Assembly: GCA_905235735.1 (NCBI GenBank)
Contig: CAJOMU010000004.1
Coordinates: forward strand, 62,001 to 126,000
Source: an uncultured Synergistales bacterium
GTDB taxonomy: Bacteria; Synergistota; Synergistia; Synergistales; Aminobacteriaceae
DNA length: 64,000 bases
Direction: 5' to 3'
The notes below the pieces were generated by a model. That model did not search any database. It was given only the letters and a program-made list of their open reading frames with translations, and was not told where the DNA came from. A program made the position numbers and the translations under genes. The stretch's first letter is position 1, and the number at the start of each line of letters is the position of its first letter. Of the stretch, positions 36,388 through 45,436 are shown piece after piece.

Positions 36388-37010
36388 TTTGAATATACCT
36401 CCTCAATTTTCGCTACAACTTCCGGTGTTACGACTAAGTTCTTAGCGTTCAGAATGTCATATACGTTTATGCTCGCAACGTTAATGCATTTTGCCCCGGG
36501 TAAATTTCTCACTGACCTGGTTACGTTCAGACCATTGTTGTGATAGATGACTAATGTCTTGCCTACACCGAGTGCATCAAAGAGATTCTTGATTGCCTTC
36601 GTTGATGGCTTTTCGATTGCGTCAAAACCTTTCACAACAGATAAAAGATCTTCGCGGACTTTATCAGAGAGCACGCTCCTCAATGCGAGACGCATTACTT
36701 TCTTGTTGACTTTCTGGTGATAGTCTCTTGGGTGCGGGCCATGTGCAACACCGCCGTGTACCCATATAGGTGAACGTGTACTGCCCTGACGAGCACGTCC
36801 TGTATGCTTCTGTCTCCAGGGCTTTTTGCCTCCGCCTGACACATCACCGCGTGTCTTCGTGCTTGCTGTACCCTGACGGCAGTTAGCTAAATGCGCAACG
36901 ACTACCTGATGTATCGCAGGCATATGAACGGGTGTATCAAAGACTTCTGCTGAGACTTCCATTTCACCGGCACGTTCTCCTGTGAACTCGTATACTTTTA
37001 CGAATGGCAT
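36384..37010 (-). CDS. rplD: 50S ribosomal protein L4
   Basis: L4 lines the exit tunnel and, in enterobacteria, represses the S10 operon. The 208-residue protein has QGTASTKTRGDVSGGGKKPW and GRARQGSTRSPIWVHGGVAHGP, split by a few residues in the family signature. Confidence 0.97.
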   Translation of the reverse strand: MPFVKVYEFTGERAGEMEVSAEVFDTPVHMPAIHQVVVAHLANCRQGTASTKTRGDVSGGGKKPWRQKHTGRARQGSTRSPIWVHGGVAHGPHPRDYHQKVNKKVMRLALRSVLSDKVREDLLSVVKGFDAIEKPSTKAIKNLFDALGVGKTLVIYHNNGLNVTRSVRNLPGAKCINVASINVYDILNAKNLVVTPEVVAKIEEVYSK

Positions 37011-37028
37011 TGTATTCTCTTTCCCTCC

Positions 37029-37655
37029 TTAGGCTTTCTTGCAGAGGGCAAGCAGACTGTTCTTTGCACCAGGTACTGCGCCTTTTACCAGAATCAAATT
37101 ATTCTCAAGGTCAACGGCCATGACAGTCAGATTCTTCACGGTTACTTTATCGCTTCCCATATGTCCGGGCATTCTCTTGCCGGGAAATACTCTGCCGGGA
37201 TACGATATTGCTCCGCTTGAACCTCCGTGCCTATGCTCTACCGATGTACCATGACTGAACTGCTGACCTCCGAAGTGATGACGCTTCATGACTCCTGCGA
37301 AGCCTTTTCCTTTGGAGATACCCTTAACATTAATCTTCTCTCCAGCTTCAAACAAGTCGGCTTTTATTTCCTGTCCTACTTCATAGCCTTTCACGTCATC
37401 AAGCCTGAATTCCCGAAGTGTTTTCTTTGGTTCAAGATTCAATTTCTCGAACATTACCTTCTGCGGTTTGGACAGCTTATGAGCCTTAACAGCCCCGAAG
37501 CCGAGAAGAACGGCGGAATACCCGTTCTGTTCAGGGGTACGAATGGCAATCACTGAACACGGCCCCGCAAGGACTACCGTAACAGGTACGGCTTGTCCTT
37601 CGGAATCATATATCTGTGTCATGCCGAGCTTCTTCCCCAGAATCCCTATTGGCAT
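37029..37655 (-). CDS. rplC: 50S ribosomal protein L3
   Basis: L3 reaches the peptidyl transferase centre. The 208-residue protein has GILGKKLGMTQIYD, FAGVMKRHHFGGQQFSHG and the GRVFPGKRMPGHMG loop. Confidence 0.98.
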   Translation of the reverse strand: MPIGILGKKLGMTQIYDSEGQAVPVTVVLAGPCSVIAIRTPEQNGYSAVLLGFGAVKAHKLSKPQKVMFEKLNLEPKKTLREFRLDDVKGYEVGQEIKADLFEAGEKINVKGISKGKGFAGVMKRHHFGGQQFSHGTSVEHRHGGSSGAISYPGRVFPGKRMPGHMGSDKVTVKNLTVMAVDLENNLILVKGAVPGAKNSLLALCKKA

Positions 37656-37676
37656 AATTACTTTGTCTCCTTACGA

Positions 37677-37982
37677 CTAAAATTTAATCTGTATGTCTAC
37701 ACCTGACGCTAAATTTAACTGCATCAGAGCATCCATCGTCTTCTGTGTCGGGTCAATAATGTCAATCAACCTCTTGTGCGTGCGCATTTCAAACTGCTCT
37801 CTTGCATCTTTGTCCTTATGCGGTGATTTCAGAATCGTAATTCTTCCAACTTCAGTAGGAAGCGGAATAGGCCCTGAAACTCTTGCGCCGGTACTCTGTG
37901 CTGTCTCTGCTATCTGTGCAGCTGAAACATCAAGCACTCTGTGATCGAATGACTTCAACCTTATGCGGATTTTGCGTGCCAT
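37677..37982 (-). CDS. rpsJ: 30S ribosomal protein S10
   Basis: S10 (NusE) also acts in transcription antitermination. The 101-residue protein has [29 protein letters not shown] and [18 protein letters not shown]. It starts the S10 block only 16 bases after tuf, with no visible promoter in between. Confidence 0.98.
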   Translation of the reverse strand: MARKIRIRLKSFDHRVLDVSAAQIAETAQSTGARVSGPIPLPTEVGRITILKSPHKDKDAREQFEMRTHKRLIDIIDPTQKTMDALMQLNLASGVDIQIKF

Positions 37983-37998
37983 GATTATCTGTCCGACT

Positions 37999-39201
37999 TT
38001 ACTCGATTATCTGTGTTACGACTCCCGCACCTACTGTGTGGCCGCCCTCACGAACTGCGAAGCGTAATCCTTCTTCCATTGCGATAGGAACGATTAAGTC
38101 AACTTCAAACGTTGCATTATCGCCCGGCATTACCATTTCTACGCCCTCAGGAAGTTTAATGTTGCCGGTAACGTCCGTAGTTCTGAAATAGAACTGAGGC
38201 TTGTATCCCGCGAAGAACGGTGTATGTCTTCCGCCTTCCTCTTTCTTTAAGACGTAAACCTCACCCTTGAACTTCGTATGAGGAGTAACTGAACCCGGCT
38301 TTGCGAGAACCTGACCGCGCTGTACTTCGTCCTTATCGATTCCTCGAAGGAGTACACCAACGTTGTCGCCTGCTTCTGCACTGTCAAGAATCTTCCTGAA
38401 CATTTCAAGTGATGTTGCAACTGTCTTGCGTGTGTCTCTGGTCATTCCGACGATTTCAACTTCCTCGCCTGCCTTGATGATTCCACGCTCAACTCTTCCC
38501 GTTACGACTGTGCCGCGTCCCGTAATCGTGAATACGTCTTCAATCGGCATAAGGAACGGTTTATCAATCTCACGTACAGGATCAGGAATGTAGTTATCGC
38601 ATGCATCCATAAGATCAAAAATGCATTTGCATACAGGGTCATCTCTCTTGCCTGTGCCTTTTTCGAGAACTTCAAGTGCTGAACCGCGAATAATCGGAAT
38701 ATCATCGCCGGGGAACTCGTACTTGTTGAGGAGTTCGCGTACTTCCATTTCAACGAGGTCAAGAAGTTCGGGGTCATCAACCTGGTCTGTCTTGTTCATG
38801 AACACGACGATCGCAGGAACGTTGACCTGACGGGCAAGAAGAACGTGCTCACGTGTCTGGGGCATTGGGCCGTCTGCCGCACTGACAACAAGAATCGTTC
38901 CGTCCATCTGTGCAGCACCGGTGATCATGTTCTTGATGTAGTCTGCATGTCCCGGACAGTCGATGTGTGCATAGTGCCTCTTTGCTGTCTGATATTCAAC
39001 GTGTGCAATGTTAATCGTGATTCCGCGCTCTCTCTCTTCGGGAGCCTTATCGATCATGTCATATGCTGTGAATTCTGCATTGCCCTCTGTAGCAAGGCAC
39101 TTTGTGATAGCCGCTGTAAGTGTCGTCTTACCGTGATCGATATGCCCGATCGTACCAATGTTCAAATGGGGCTTGTTGCGTTCAAATTTTTCTTTTGCCA
39201 T
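37999..39201 (-). CDS. tuf: Elongation factor Tu
   Basis: EF-Tu delivers aminoacyl-tRNA to the ribosome. The 400-residue protein has [10 protein letters not shown] (G1), RGITINIAH (G2), DCPGHADY (G3) and NKTDQVD (G4), with the beta-barrel domains following. Only this one copy is in the window. It lies between fusA and rpsJ. Confidence 0.99.
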   Translation of the reverse strand: MAKEKFERNKPHLNIGTIGHIDHGKTTLTAAITKCLATEGNAEFTAYDMIDKAPEERERGITINIAHVEYQTAKRHYAHIDCPGHADYIKNMITGAAQMDGTILVVSAADGPMPQTREHVLLARQVNVPAIVVFMNKTDQVDDPELLDLVEMEVRELLNKYEFPGDDIPIIRGSALEVLEKGTGKRDDPVCKCIFDLMDACDNYIPDPVREIDKPFLMPIEDVFTITGRGTVVTGRVERGIIKAGEEVEIVGMTRDTRKTVATSLEMFRKILDSAEAGDNVGVLLRGIDKDEVQRGQVLAKPGSVTPHTKFKGEVYVLKKEEGGRHTPFFAGYKPQFYFRTTDVTGNIKLPEGVEMVMPGDNATFEVDLIVPIAMEEGLRFAVREGGHTVGAGVVTQIIE

Positions 39202-39224
39202 AACTCATTTCTCCTTTTTTACTG

Positions 39225-41288
39225 CTAAATTCTTCCCTGCAAAATCTTTTCACTGACTTCTGCGGGGGTCTGTTCATAGTGATCAAACTGCATCGAGTAA
39301 TTCGCACGTCCTGATGTCTTGCTTCGTAAATCCGTAGCGTAACCGAACATTCCGACTAAAGGCACGAATGCACGTATGATTCTTGCGTTTGCTCTAACGT
39401 CCATTCCGTCAATGCGTCCTCTCCTCGATGACAAATCACCAATGACATCACCAACATATTCCTCAGGCGTTACTACTTCAACTGACATTACAGGTTCCAT
39501 AAGCACAGGGTCTGCGCGTTTCATGGCCTCCTTGAATCCCATTGATGCCGCTATCTTGAACGCCATCTCCGAGCTGTCGACTTCATGATATGAACCGTCA
39601 ACTAATGCTACCTTAACGCCTATTACAGGATACCCTCCAAGCACACCTGACTGTACAGCTTCTTCAAGTCCTTTTTCGACTGCCGCAATGAATTCCTTCG
39701 GGATTACACCGCCTACAATCTTATCTTCAAACTCGTACTTGCCGCCTTCAAGAGGTTCAATCTCAAATACAACATGTCCATACTGACCTCTTCCGCCTGA
39801 TTGACGGATATACTTTCCTTCTGCACGTGCTGCCTTTCTGATTGCCTCACGATATGCTACCTGAGGATTTCCTACCTTCACATCAACTCCGAACTCACGC
39901 TTCAGCCTGTCAACGATTATCTCAAGGTGAAGTTCTCCCATTCCTGATATTACGGTCTGACCGCTTTCCTCGTCATTATGTACCTTGAATGTAGGGTCTT
40001 CGTCAGCTAAGGCCGTTAATCCCTTTGAGAGTTTCACTTTATCGTTCTGAGTTGCAGGTTCTACTGCGAGCGATATAACTGGTTCAGGGAATTCAAGGCT
40101 CTCAAGGACTATCTGATTCGATTCATCGCAGAGAGTATCACCTGTTCTCGTTGCGCGCAGTGAAGGTACTGCTACAATCATTCCTGCTTCCATTGAGTCA
40201 ATATCTTCGCGCTTGTTTGAGTGCATTCTCATTATGCGTCCGATTCGCTCTTTCTGTCTCGATGTCGGATTGTATAACGCATTGCCCTTCTCAAGTTTAC
40301 CCGAATATACTCTCAGGAAACATAATTTTCCCAAAAATGAATCAGAAGCAATCTTAAATGCCAATGCCGCAAATGGTTCATCAGGACTGCTATGTCTCTC
40401 AAGAATCATTTCAGGATCATTCGGTGATAATCCCTTAACCGGCGGAATATCTATCGGACTTGGAAGATATTCAACAACCGCATCAAGCAGAGGTTCTACG
40501 CACTTGTTCTTGAATGCTGATCCGCATAATACCGGCACTGCTTTCAGGCTTATCACTGCCTCTCTGAGTGTCTTGCGAATCAATTCAGGACTAACTGGCT
40601 TTCCCTCAAGGAACAACATCATAATATCATCGCTGAAATCCGATAACGCTTCTATTATAGTGTCTCTTCCCTGCTTGGCTGGCATCGCAAGTTCTGCGGG
40701 GATTGGTCTCTCTGTTGGAGCCTGGCCAAGTACACCCGAAAAATAAAATGCTTTCTGTTCAATTAAATCTACTACTCCGGCGAAGTCATCTTCTGCTCCT
40801 ATCGGAAGCTGTATAGGAATCGCATTAGCTCCAAGCCTCTCACGCATGGCACTCACTACGGACGGAAAATCAGCACCGATTCTGTCCATCTTATTGACGA
40901 ACGCAATTCTCGGAACATGATATTTATCCGCCTGTCTCCATACCGTTTCGGATTGAGGCTCTACTCCTCCTACCGCACAAAACACTGCTACAGCTCCGTC
41001 AAGTACTCTCATAGACCGCTCTACTTCCGCTGTAAAATCCACGTGGCCTGGCGTATCAATCAGGTTGATAGTATGACCCTTCCACGCGCAAGTTGTAGCA
41101 GCACTCGTGATTGTTATTCCCCTCTCACGTTCCTGCTCCATCCAGTCCATAGTCGCGGTTCCCTCGTGAACTTCACCGACCTTGTAATTACTTCCCGTGT
41201 AATAAAGTATACGCTCGCTTGTCGTTGTCTTTCCCGCATCAATGTGGGCCGCTATACCTATATTACGTACTTTAGAAATGTCCTGCAA
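39225..41288 (-). CDS. fusA: Elongation factor G
   Basis: EF-G drives tRNA translocation. The 687-residue protein has [41 protein letters not shown] and [10 protein letters not shown], and the C-terminal domain with [19 protein letters not shown]. It is in the usual rpsL-rpsG-fusA-tuf order. Confidence 0.99.
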   Translation of the reverse strand: MQDISKVRNIGIAAHIDAGKTTTSERILYYTGSNYKVGEVHEGTATMDWMEQERERGITITSAATTCAWKGHTINLIDTPGHVDFTAEVERSMRVLDGAVAVFCAVGGVEPQSETVWRQADKYHVPRIAFVNKMDRIGADFPSVVSAMRERLGANAIPIQLPIGAEDDFAGVVDLIEQKAFYFSGVLGQAPTERPIPAELAMPAKQGRDTIIEALSDFSDDIMMLFLEGKPVSPELIRKTLREAVISLKAVPVLCGSAFKNKCVEPLLDAVVEYLPSPIDIPPVKGLSPNDPEMILERHSSPDEPFAALAFKIASDSFLGKLCFLRVYSGKLEKGNALYNPTSRQKERIGRIMRMHSNKREDIDSMEAGMIVAVPSLRATRTGDTLCDESNQIVLESLEFPEPVISLAVEPATQNDKVKLSKGLTALADEDPTFKVHNDEESGQTVISGMGELHLEIIVDRLKREFGVDVKVGNPQVAYREAIRKAARAEGKYIRQSGGRGQYGHVVFEIEPLEGGKYEFEDKIVGGVIPKEFIAAVEKGLEEAVQSGVLGGYPVIGVKVALVDGSYHEVDSSEMAFKIAASMGFKEAMKRADPVLMEPVMSVEVVTPEEYVGDVIGDLSSRRGRIDGMDVRANARIIRAFVPLVGMFGYATDLRSKTSGRANYSMQFDHYEQTPAEVSEKILQGRI

Positions 41289-41315
41289 AAATTTACACCT
41301 GCAATAATATTAGTT

Positions 41316-41786
41316 TTACCAGCGATAATGCGCAAATGCCCTGTTCGCTTCCGCCATTCTGTGAGTATCATCACGGCGTTTTATTGAAGCTCCTTCATTC
41401 TTGTAGGCATCCATTAATTCACGCATTAATCTCTCTGACATGGGCATTCCCTTTTTCGCTCTCGCAAATGATACTATCCAGCGAATCGATAACTGCACTC
41501 CACGTTCTGGCGTTACTTCTACCGGAACCTGATACGTTGCTCCTCCTACACGGCGGGGACGTACTTCGATGTTCGGTGTAACGTTCTTCATTGCAGTCTC
41601 GAATACTTCAAAGGGTTCTACTCCAAGTTTCTCCGCTGCCTGCTCAAGTGCTCCGTAAAAGATTTTCTCGGCAAGGCTTCTCTTTCCGCCCATCATCAAC
41701 GCACTTATGAACCTTGATGCTGCCGGGTTACTGAATCTTATATCCGGCACTGGCGGACGCTTCTTAACATGTCCTTTTCTCGGCAT
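41316..41786 (-). CDS. rpsG: 30S ribosomal protein S7
   Basis: S7 organises the small-subunit head and, in enterobacteria, represses the str operon. The 156-residue protein begins MPRKGHVKKRPP and has PNIEVRPRRVGGATYQVPVEV and ANRAFAHYRW. Confidence 0.98.
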   Translation of the reverse strand: MPRKGHVKKRPPVPDIRFSNPAASRFISALMMGGKRSLAEKIFYGALEQAAEKLGVEPFEVFETAMKNVTPNIEVRPRRVGGATYQVPVEVTPERGVQLSIRWIVSFARAKKGMPMSERLMRELMDAYKNEGASIKRRDDTHRMAEANRAFAHYRW

Positions 41787-41806
41787 CTTGTGTAATTCTC
41801 CTTCTG

Positions 41807-42184
41807 CTAATTAGCTTTCGGTCTGCGTGCTCCATACTTTGAACGGCTTCTCTTCCTGTTTTCTACACCACCGCAGTCAAGCGTTCCTCTGATTATGTGA
41901 TAGCGTACACCTGGAAGGTCTTTCACTCTTCCGCCTCTCACTAATACCACTGAGTGCTCCTGCAAGTTATGTCCGATTCCTGGAATGTATGAAGTAACTT
42001 CGATTCCGTTTGTCAGTCTCACACGCGCAACTTTCCTTAATGCTGAGTTCGGCTTCTTGGGAGTTATCGTATATACACGTGTGCATACTCCTCTTCTGGC
42101 CGGATTCCCCTGCAATGCCGGAGAATTACTTTTGCTCTTTTTCTCTTCACGTCCAAGACGCACTAACTGATTAATTGTTGGCAC
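41807..42184 (-). CDS. rpsL: 30S ribosomal protein S12
   Basis: S12 controls decoding accuracy and is the streptomycin-resistance protein. The conserved product has [30 protein letters not shown] with the susceptible-type lysine, and [13 protein letters not shown]; 125 residues. The GTG at 42184 matches the usual S12 N-terminus but has no good ribosome binding site. A strong AGGAGG lies about 65 bases upstream, six bases before an in-frame CTG; see findings. This is the first gene of the str operon. Confidence 0.97.
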   Translation of the reverse strand: MPTINQLVRLGREEKKSKSNSPALQGNPARRGVCTRVYTITPKKPNSALRKVARVRLTNGIEVTSYIPGIGHNLQEHSVVLVRGGRVKDLPGVRYHIIRGTLDCGGVENRKRSRSKYGARRPKAN

Positions 42185-42286
42185 AAGTCTCTGCTGTTGA
42201 ATGATTCTATTTTCGGGTTTATGATACTGCCCTATCAGCAGCAGATTACACCTCCTCTCTAAACATTACGTAAAAACAGCCTGTTA

Positions 42287-42316
42287 ATATTAGCAAATTG
42301 CTATCTTCAATGTCAA
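42287..42316 (-). promoter_or_regulatory. Strong promoter for the str operon
   Basis: On the minus strand a perfect TTGACA (42316-42311) and TAATAT (42292-42287) are 18 bases apart. Transcription would start near 42280, giving a leader of about 95 bases before rpsL. It likely drives much of the 23-kb ribosomal series. Confidence 0.8.
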
Positions 42317-42390
42317 CATTTGCTTTTATCTGTTATCGTAATAAAGTTCATTATAAATCAAGGACATGAATATCTAAACATCATTTCACA

Positions 42391-42399
42391 TGCTATAAT
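42391..42399 (+). promoter_or_regulatory. Extended -10 promoter for the ATPase/DUF4276 pair
   Basis: TGCTATAAT is an extended -10 element with a perfect TATAAT, 30 bases before the ATPase ATG. The -35 region is weak. It is divergent from the str operon promoter, 75 bases away. Confidence 0.55.
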
Positions 42400-42428
42400 C
42401 TCAAAAACTATTCAAAGATGGTGGCGTA

Positions 42429-43598
42429 ATGCTAGTACATTCTATTCGGCTGAACAGTTTTTTAAGTTACAGTGAGAAGAGTAATCTCATTAAGTTAAAG
42501 AATCTAAATGTTATTATTGGCCCTAATGGTTCTGGAAAATCTAATCTCATCGAAGCATTTGACTTGCTGCGTTCTGCACCTCGTGATCTTAGAACTCCTA
42601 TACGCGATGGAGGAGGCGTTCGTGATTGGCTATGGAAAAATAGTAATAACTCTTTCTCGAATGCAAAAATTGAAGCGGTCTTCGATAACCCCAAAGGCAA
42701 AAGAAACCTGAGATACAGCCTTTGCTTTACGGAAGAAGCTCAGAAATTCATCATCACAGATGAAAGAATTGAAGGTGAGTATCCAGATAGTGCAGATAAA
42801 TCTCAGCCATATCTTTACTACGAATTTCATGGCGGAAGGGCAACAATAAATGTCCGTGATCATTACCGGAAACTTCAAACCGAAGATATAGACCCAACAC
42901 AATCCATTTTGGCACAGCGCAAAGATCCCGATCAATACCCGGAACTCACATATCTTGGTGATGTTCTGCCGAAAATACGTCTATATAGAAACTGGAGTTT
43001 CGGACGTTACACACCTCCGCGTTTACCTCAGAAAACAGATCTTCCAAGTGATGTGCTTGAATCTAACGCGGAAAATCTTAGTCTCGTTCTAAATTCGTTT
43101 AATGATTTCTCTAAAGAAAAGAAAAATCTTATGACTGCCCTGCGTGAATTATATTCGGGGATAGACGATTATTACCTTAAGATTGAAGGAGGAACAGTAC
43201 AGTTATTCCTTCGTGAGGGCGAACGCAGTATCCCGGCAACTCGTCTCTCTGATGGAACGTTACGTTTCTTATGCCTGTTATCGTTTCTCTGTCATCCAAG
43301 TCCTCCTCCGCTCGTCTGCATTGAAGAACCTGAATTAGGCTTGCACCCTGACATATTGCCGGTCTTGGCCAATCTTCTCAAAGATGCCTCCAATCGATGC
43401 CAGCTTATTGTTACGACGCATTCTGATGTCTTAGTTGATGCTATGAGTGATCAGCCTGAAGCTGTAGTTGTTGCGGAAAATTTCGGAGATGGAACGACAC
43501 TTCAGAGACTTAATGCGACGGAATTGAAGCCTTGGCTTGAGAAGTATAGATTAGGTCAATTGTGGACGCAGGGACATATCGGAGGTACACGATGGTAA
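42429..43598 (+). CDS. AAA/ABC-type ATPase of a two-gene defence-like module
   Basis: This is a 389-residue RecF/SMC/OLD-like ATPase. Walker A is GPNGSGKSN (31-39), the ABC signature is LSDGT (273-277), Walker B with catalytic glutamates is CIEEPE (297-302) and the switch histidine is in THSD (330-333). RSAPRDLRTPIRDGGGVRDWLW is characteristic of ATPases paired with DUF4276 proteins. Its end overlaps that partner gene by seven bases. Pairs of such ATPases with TOPRIM-like proteins are common in phage defence; here this is inference. Confidence 0.88.
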   Translation: MLVHSIRLNSFLSYSEKSNLIKLKNLNVIIGPNGSGKSNLIEAFDLLRSAPRDLRTPIRDGGGVRDWLWKNSNNSFSNAKIEAVFDNPKGKRNLRYSLCFTEEAQKFIITDERIEGEYPDSADKSQPYLYYEFHGGRATINVRDHYRKLQTEDIDPTQSILAQRKDPDQYPELTYLGDVLPKIRLYRNWSFGRYTPPRLPQKTDLPSDVLESNAENLSLVLNSFNDFSKEKKNLMTALRELYSGIDDYYLKIEGGTVQLFLREGERSIPATRLSDGTLRFLCLLSFLCHPSPPPLVCIEEPELGLHPDILPVLANLLKDASNRCQLIVTTHSDVLVDAMSDQPEAVVVAENFGDGTTLQRLNATELKPWLEKYRLGQLWTQGHIGGTRW

Positions 43599-44227
43599 TT
43601 GCAAAAATTTTCGTTGAGGGCGGCGGAGATGCAAATCTTCTCAGAACAAATTGCCGTAAAGGCTTCTCAAATTTCCTCAAGAAAGCAGGTTTAGAGGGAT
43701 TTATGCCTCGCATTGTTGCCTGCGGAGGAAGAGAAGCTACATTTAATTCTTTCTGTACAGCGATTAAAAACGGGGAGAATGCATTCCTCTTAGTGGACAG
43801 TGAAGAACCTGTGAAAGCAGAATATCAAAATGGATCTCCAGAAACATGGAAACCTTTTTCACATCTTCAAGAGAGAGACAAATGGGACAAGCCGCAGAAT
43901 GCAGATGAAACACACTGCCATCTTATGACGCAGTGCATGGAGACATGGCTCATAGCAGACAGAAATGCTCTCGCAAAATACTTCAGCAAACATTTCAATG
44001 CTAATGCTCTTCCTGCATTGGGAACTGACCTTGAGGCCAAGACCAAAAGTGATATTTATGACATTTTGAGACGAGCCACATCACGATGCAATAAGCACTA
44101 TGACAAAGGGGATAATTCATTCGAGATTCTTGAAACCATTGATCCCGCTATTGTAACTTCACAATGTGCGTGGGCAAAACGTTTCGTTGATATTCTAAAG
44201 GTGAAGTTGAAAGAATTATCGCGATAA
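43592..44227 (+). CDS. DUF4276 TOPRIM-like partner of the ATPase
   Basis: This is a 211-residue DUF4276-type protein. The start at 43592 has GGAGG six bases upstream and overlaps the ATPase stop. The TOPRIM pattern is present: a strand ending in glutamate (FVEGGGD, E9) and a later D-x-E (FLLVDSEEP, D69 and E71), which would bind metal. MPRIVACGGREATF and METWLIADRNAL are typical of the family. I infer a nuclease or nucleotide-acting effector driven by the ATPase; activity is not shown. Confidence 0.85.
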   Translation: MVIAKIFVEGGGDANLLRTNCRKGFSNFLKKAGLEGFMPRIVACGGREATFNSFCTAIKNGENAFLLVDSEEPVKAEYQNGSPETWKPFSHLQERDKWDKPQNADETHCHLMTQCMETWLIADRNALAKYFSKHFNANALPALGTDLEAKTKSDIYDILRRATSRCNKHYDKGDNSFEILETIDPAIVTSQCAWAKRFVDILKVKLKELSR

Positions 44228-44242
44228 ATCAGCTAGTTTCAA

Positions 44243-44863
44243 TCATATTATTCTGAACATTTGAACAAGTTCATTATTGTTCATACTGTGGGTGGCGAGA
44301 AGATGAAAACCATTGTGTACGTAAAAATCAATCAGCTTCTCGTTATCCTCAGTCTCAACAAACACAACCGTACCTCCAACAAGATATTGCGCCTGTCTTG
44401 ATAGATTCAACGCCGCATTCAGAAGTTCATCTCCCGTGATTAATTCGTTCAATCCGTTTCTGTAATTCTTCCCTAACTGAGCTACAAGGTACGCTGACAT
44501 TGTATAGTTCTGTTTCGATTCGTCCAGCCTGCATATACGTTCTATTTTCCTTCGTATTGTATTGCTTGGAATGTCGCTTGATTGAATAATCAAAGGTTTC
44601 GTTGTAACTGTGAAATAACTAACCGGCAGTGTAGCATCTGAAAATCCATCTGCAATATCATCTTTGGGAAAAACAAAGTACGTTACCGATTGATCCTTCT
44701 TCGTGAAGTCGATTGCATTATGCTTCAAGAAATGTTCAACATCACTGTTAGGTGCACAAGTAAACTGCGCAATTATCCTTAACAGCCAGTCTTCTCCCAA
44801 CCCTCTAGAATCCCTCAACGCATCTCTGAAACTCACATAGAAAAACGCATTATTCCTGTCCAT
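44243..44863 (-). CDS. GNAT-like acetyltransferase of a two-gene module (copy 2)
   Basis: This is a 206-residue paralogue of the protein at 20031. Shared elements include SDVEHFLKHNAIDFTKKDQ, SVTYFVFPKD, a TTKP strand, NTIRRKIERI and YLVAQLGKNYRN. The C-terminal GNAT-like part is FVETEDNEKLIDFYVHNGFHLL. It overlaps the small upstream gene by 14 bases, so the two are coupled. It is convergent with the ATPase/DUF4276 pair, 15 bases apart. Confidence 0.78.
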   Translation of the reverse strand: MDRNNAFFYVSFRDALRDSRGLGEDWLLRIIAQFTCAPNSDVEHFLKHNAIDFTKKDQSVTYFVFPKDDIADGFSDATLPVSYFTVTTKPLIIQSSDIPSNTIRRKIERICRLDESKQNYTMSAYLVAQLGKNYRNGLNELITGDELLNAALNLSRQAQYLVGGTVVFVETEDNEKLIDFYVHNGFHLLATHSMNNNELVQMFRII

Positions 44864-45071
44864 AATTCGCCTCTTTTAGTCTCTCTTCTGCTTCAAGCCT
44901 CTCAACACCCTTCTTTAATCTAATGAAAAGAGTTTCAATCTCTTTCGGATCTGTGAGAAGTCTCGCATTAGGTTCAATTGGTTCTGGTTCACTGTCCAGC
45001 AGATTCACAAACGCTTCAACTTCCTCTTTGCCCTTTATCACAAACGTCTTAAATATGCTTGATGTTGCCAT
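44850..45071 (-). CDS. Small partner protein of the GNAT module (copy 2)
   Basis: This 73-residue protein begins MATSSIFKTFVI, as does copy 1 at 20578. A beta strand, a helix (KEEVEAFVNLLDSE), a Pro/Glu loop and a long charged helix (PKEIETLFIRLKKGVERLEAEE) follow. GAGGAG lies 11 bases before the ATG. It precedes and overlaps the GNAT gene, the usual antitoxin position. I see no classic DNA-binding motif, although strand-helix-helix would fit a ribbon-helix-helix fold. Confidence 0.75.
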   Translation of the reverse strand: MATSSIFKTFVIKGKEEVEAFVNLLDSEPEPIEPNARLLTDPKEIETLFIRLKKGVERLEAEERLKEANYGQE

Positions 45072-45213
45072 CGCAAATACATCTCCTCAAAAAATTTTTT
45101 TGCATTTGAATTATATTTCAGCAGCAACAATTTTTGCATTAAAGAGCAAAAGATAAATCGCCGAAAAAACTATTGAGAGGAAAAAGTAAAACCTCACAAA
45201 TAATCTTTACGTG

Positions 45214-45242
45214 TTGTACATTTTATGCTTTGTCATTAAAAT
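45214..45242 (+). promoter_or_regulatory. Promoter for the second Ig-repeat gene
   Basis: TTGTAC and TAAAAT are 17 bases apart. The message would begin near 45249. Confidence 0.55.
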
Positions 45243-45377
45243 ATGACTACTCTGGGAAGCACAAAGACTACATCACAGTTCATATTCAACTCACAAGGAG
45301 GGGATCGGAAAAAAACAAAACGGGCGCACGGAGGCGAATTCTTCTCTGATAAGTTCAAGAATAGTGGAGAGGAATTC

Positions 45378-45410
45378 ATGGAAAAAATTAAATGTCTTAT
45401 CTTAATTTAG
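45378..45410 (+). CDS. Possible ten-residue leader peptide
   Basis: The frame MEKIKCLILI has GGAGAGG five bases before its ATG and stops 26 bases before the Ig-repeat gene start. It could be a translated leader affecting the downstream giant gene, or chance. Confidence 0.3.
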   Translation: MEKIKCLILI

Positions 45411-45436
45411 CATGAACAAAAGGGAGGTTTTGTTTC

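Larger units (their letters stand above)
45072..45436. other. 365-bp divergent intergenic region before the second Ig-repeat gene
   Basis: The region holds the promoters of two divergent units. For the Ig-repeat gene there is a promoter at 45214-45242 and a leader of about 190 bases. The leader contains several purine-rich ribosome-site-like runs (near 45297 and 45339) and a ten-codon open frame at 45378-45410. I see no gene or RNA family. Confidence 0.6.

Noticed and set aside
45243-45410. A 56-codon frame beginning MTTLGSTKTT before the second Ig-repeat gene
   Set aside because: Its ATG overlaps the predicted -10 box and lies before the likely transcription start, with no ribosome site.
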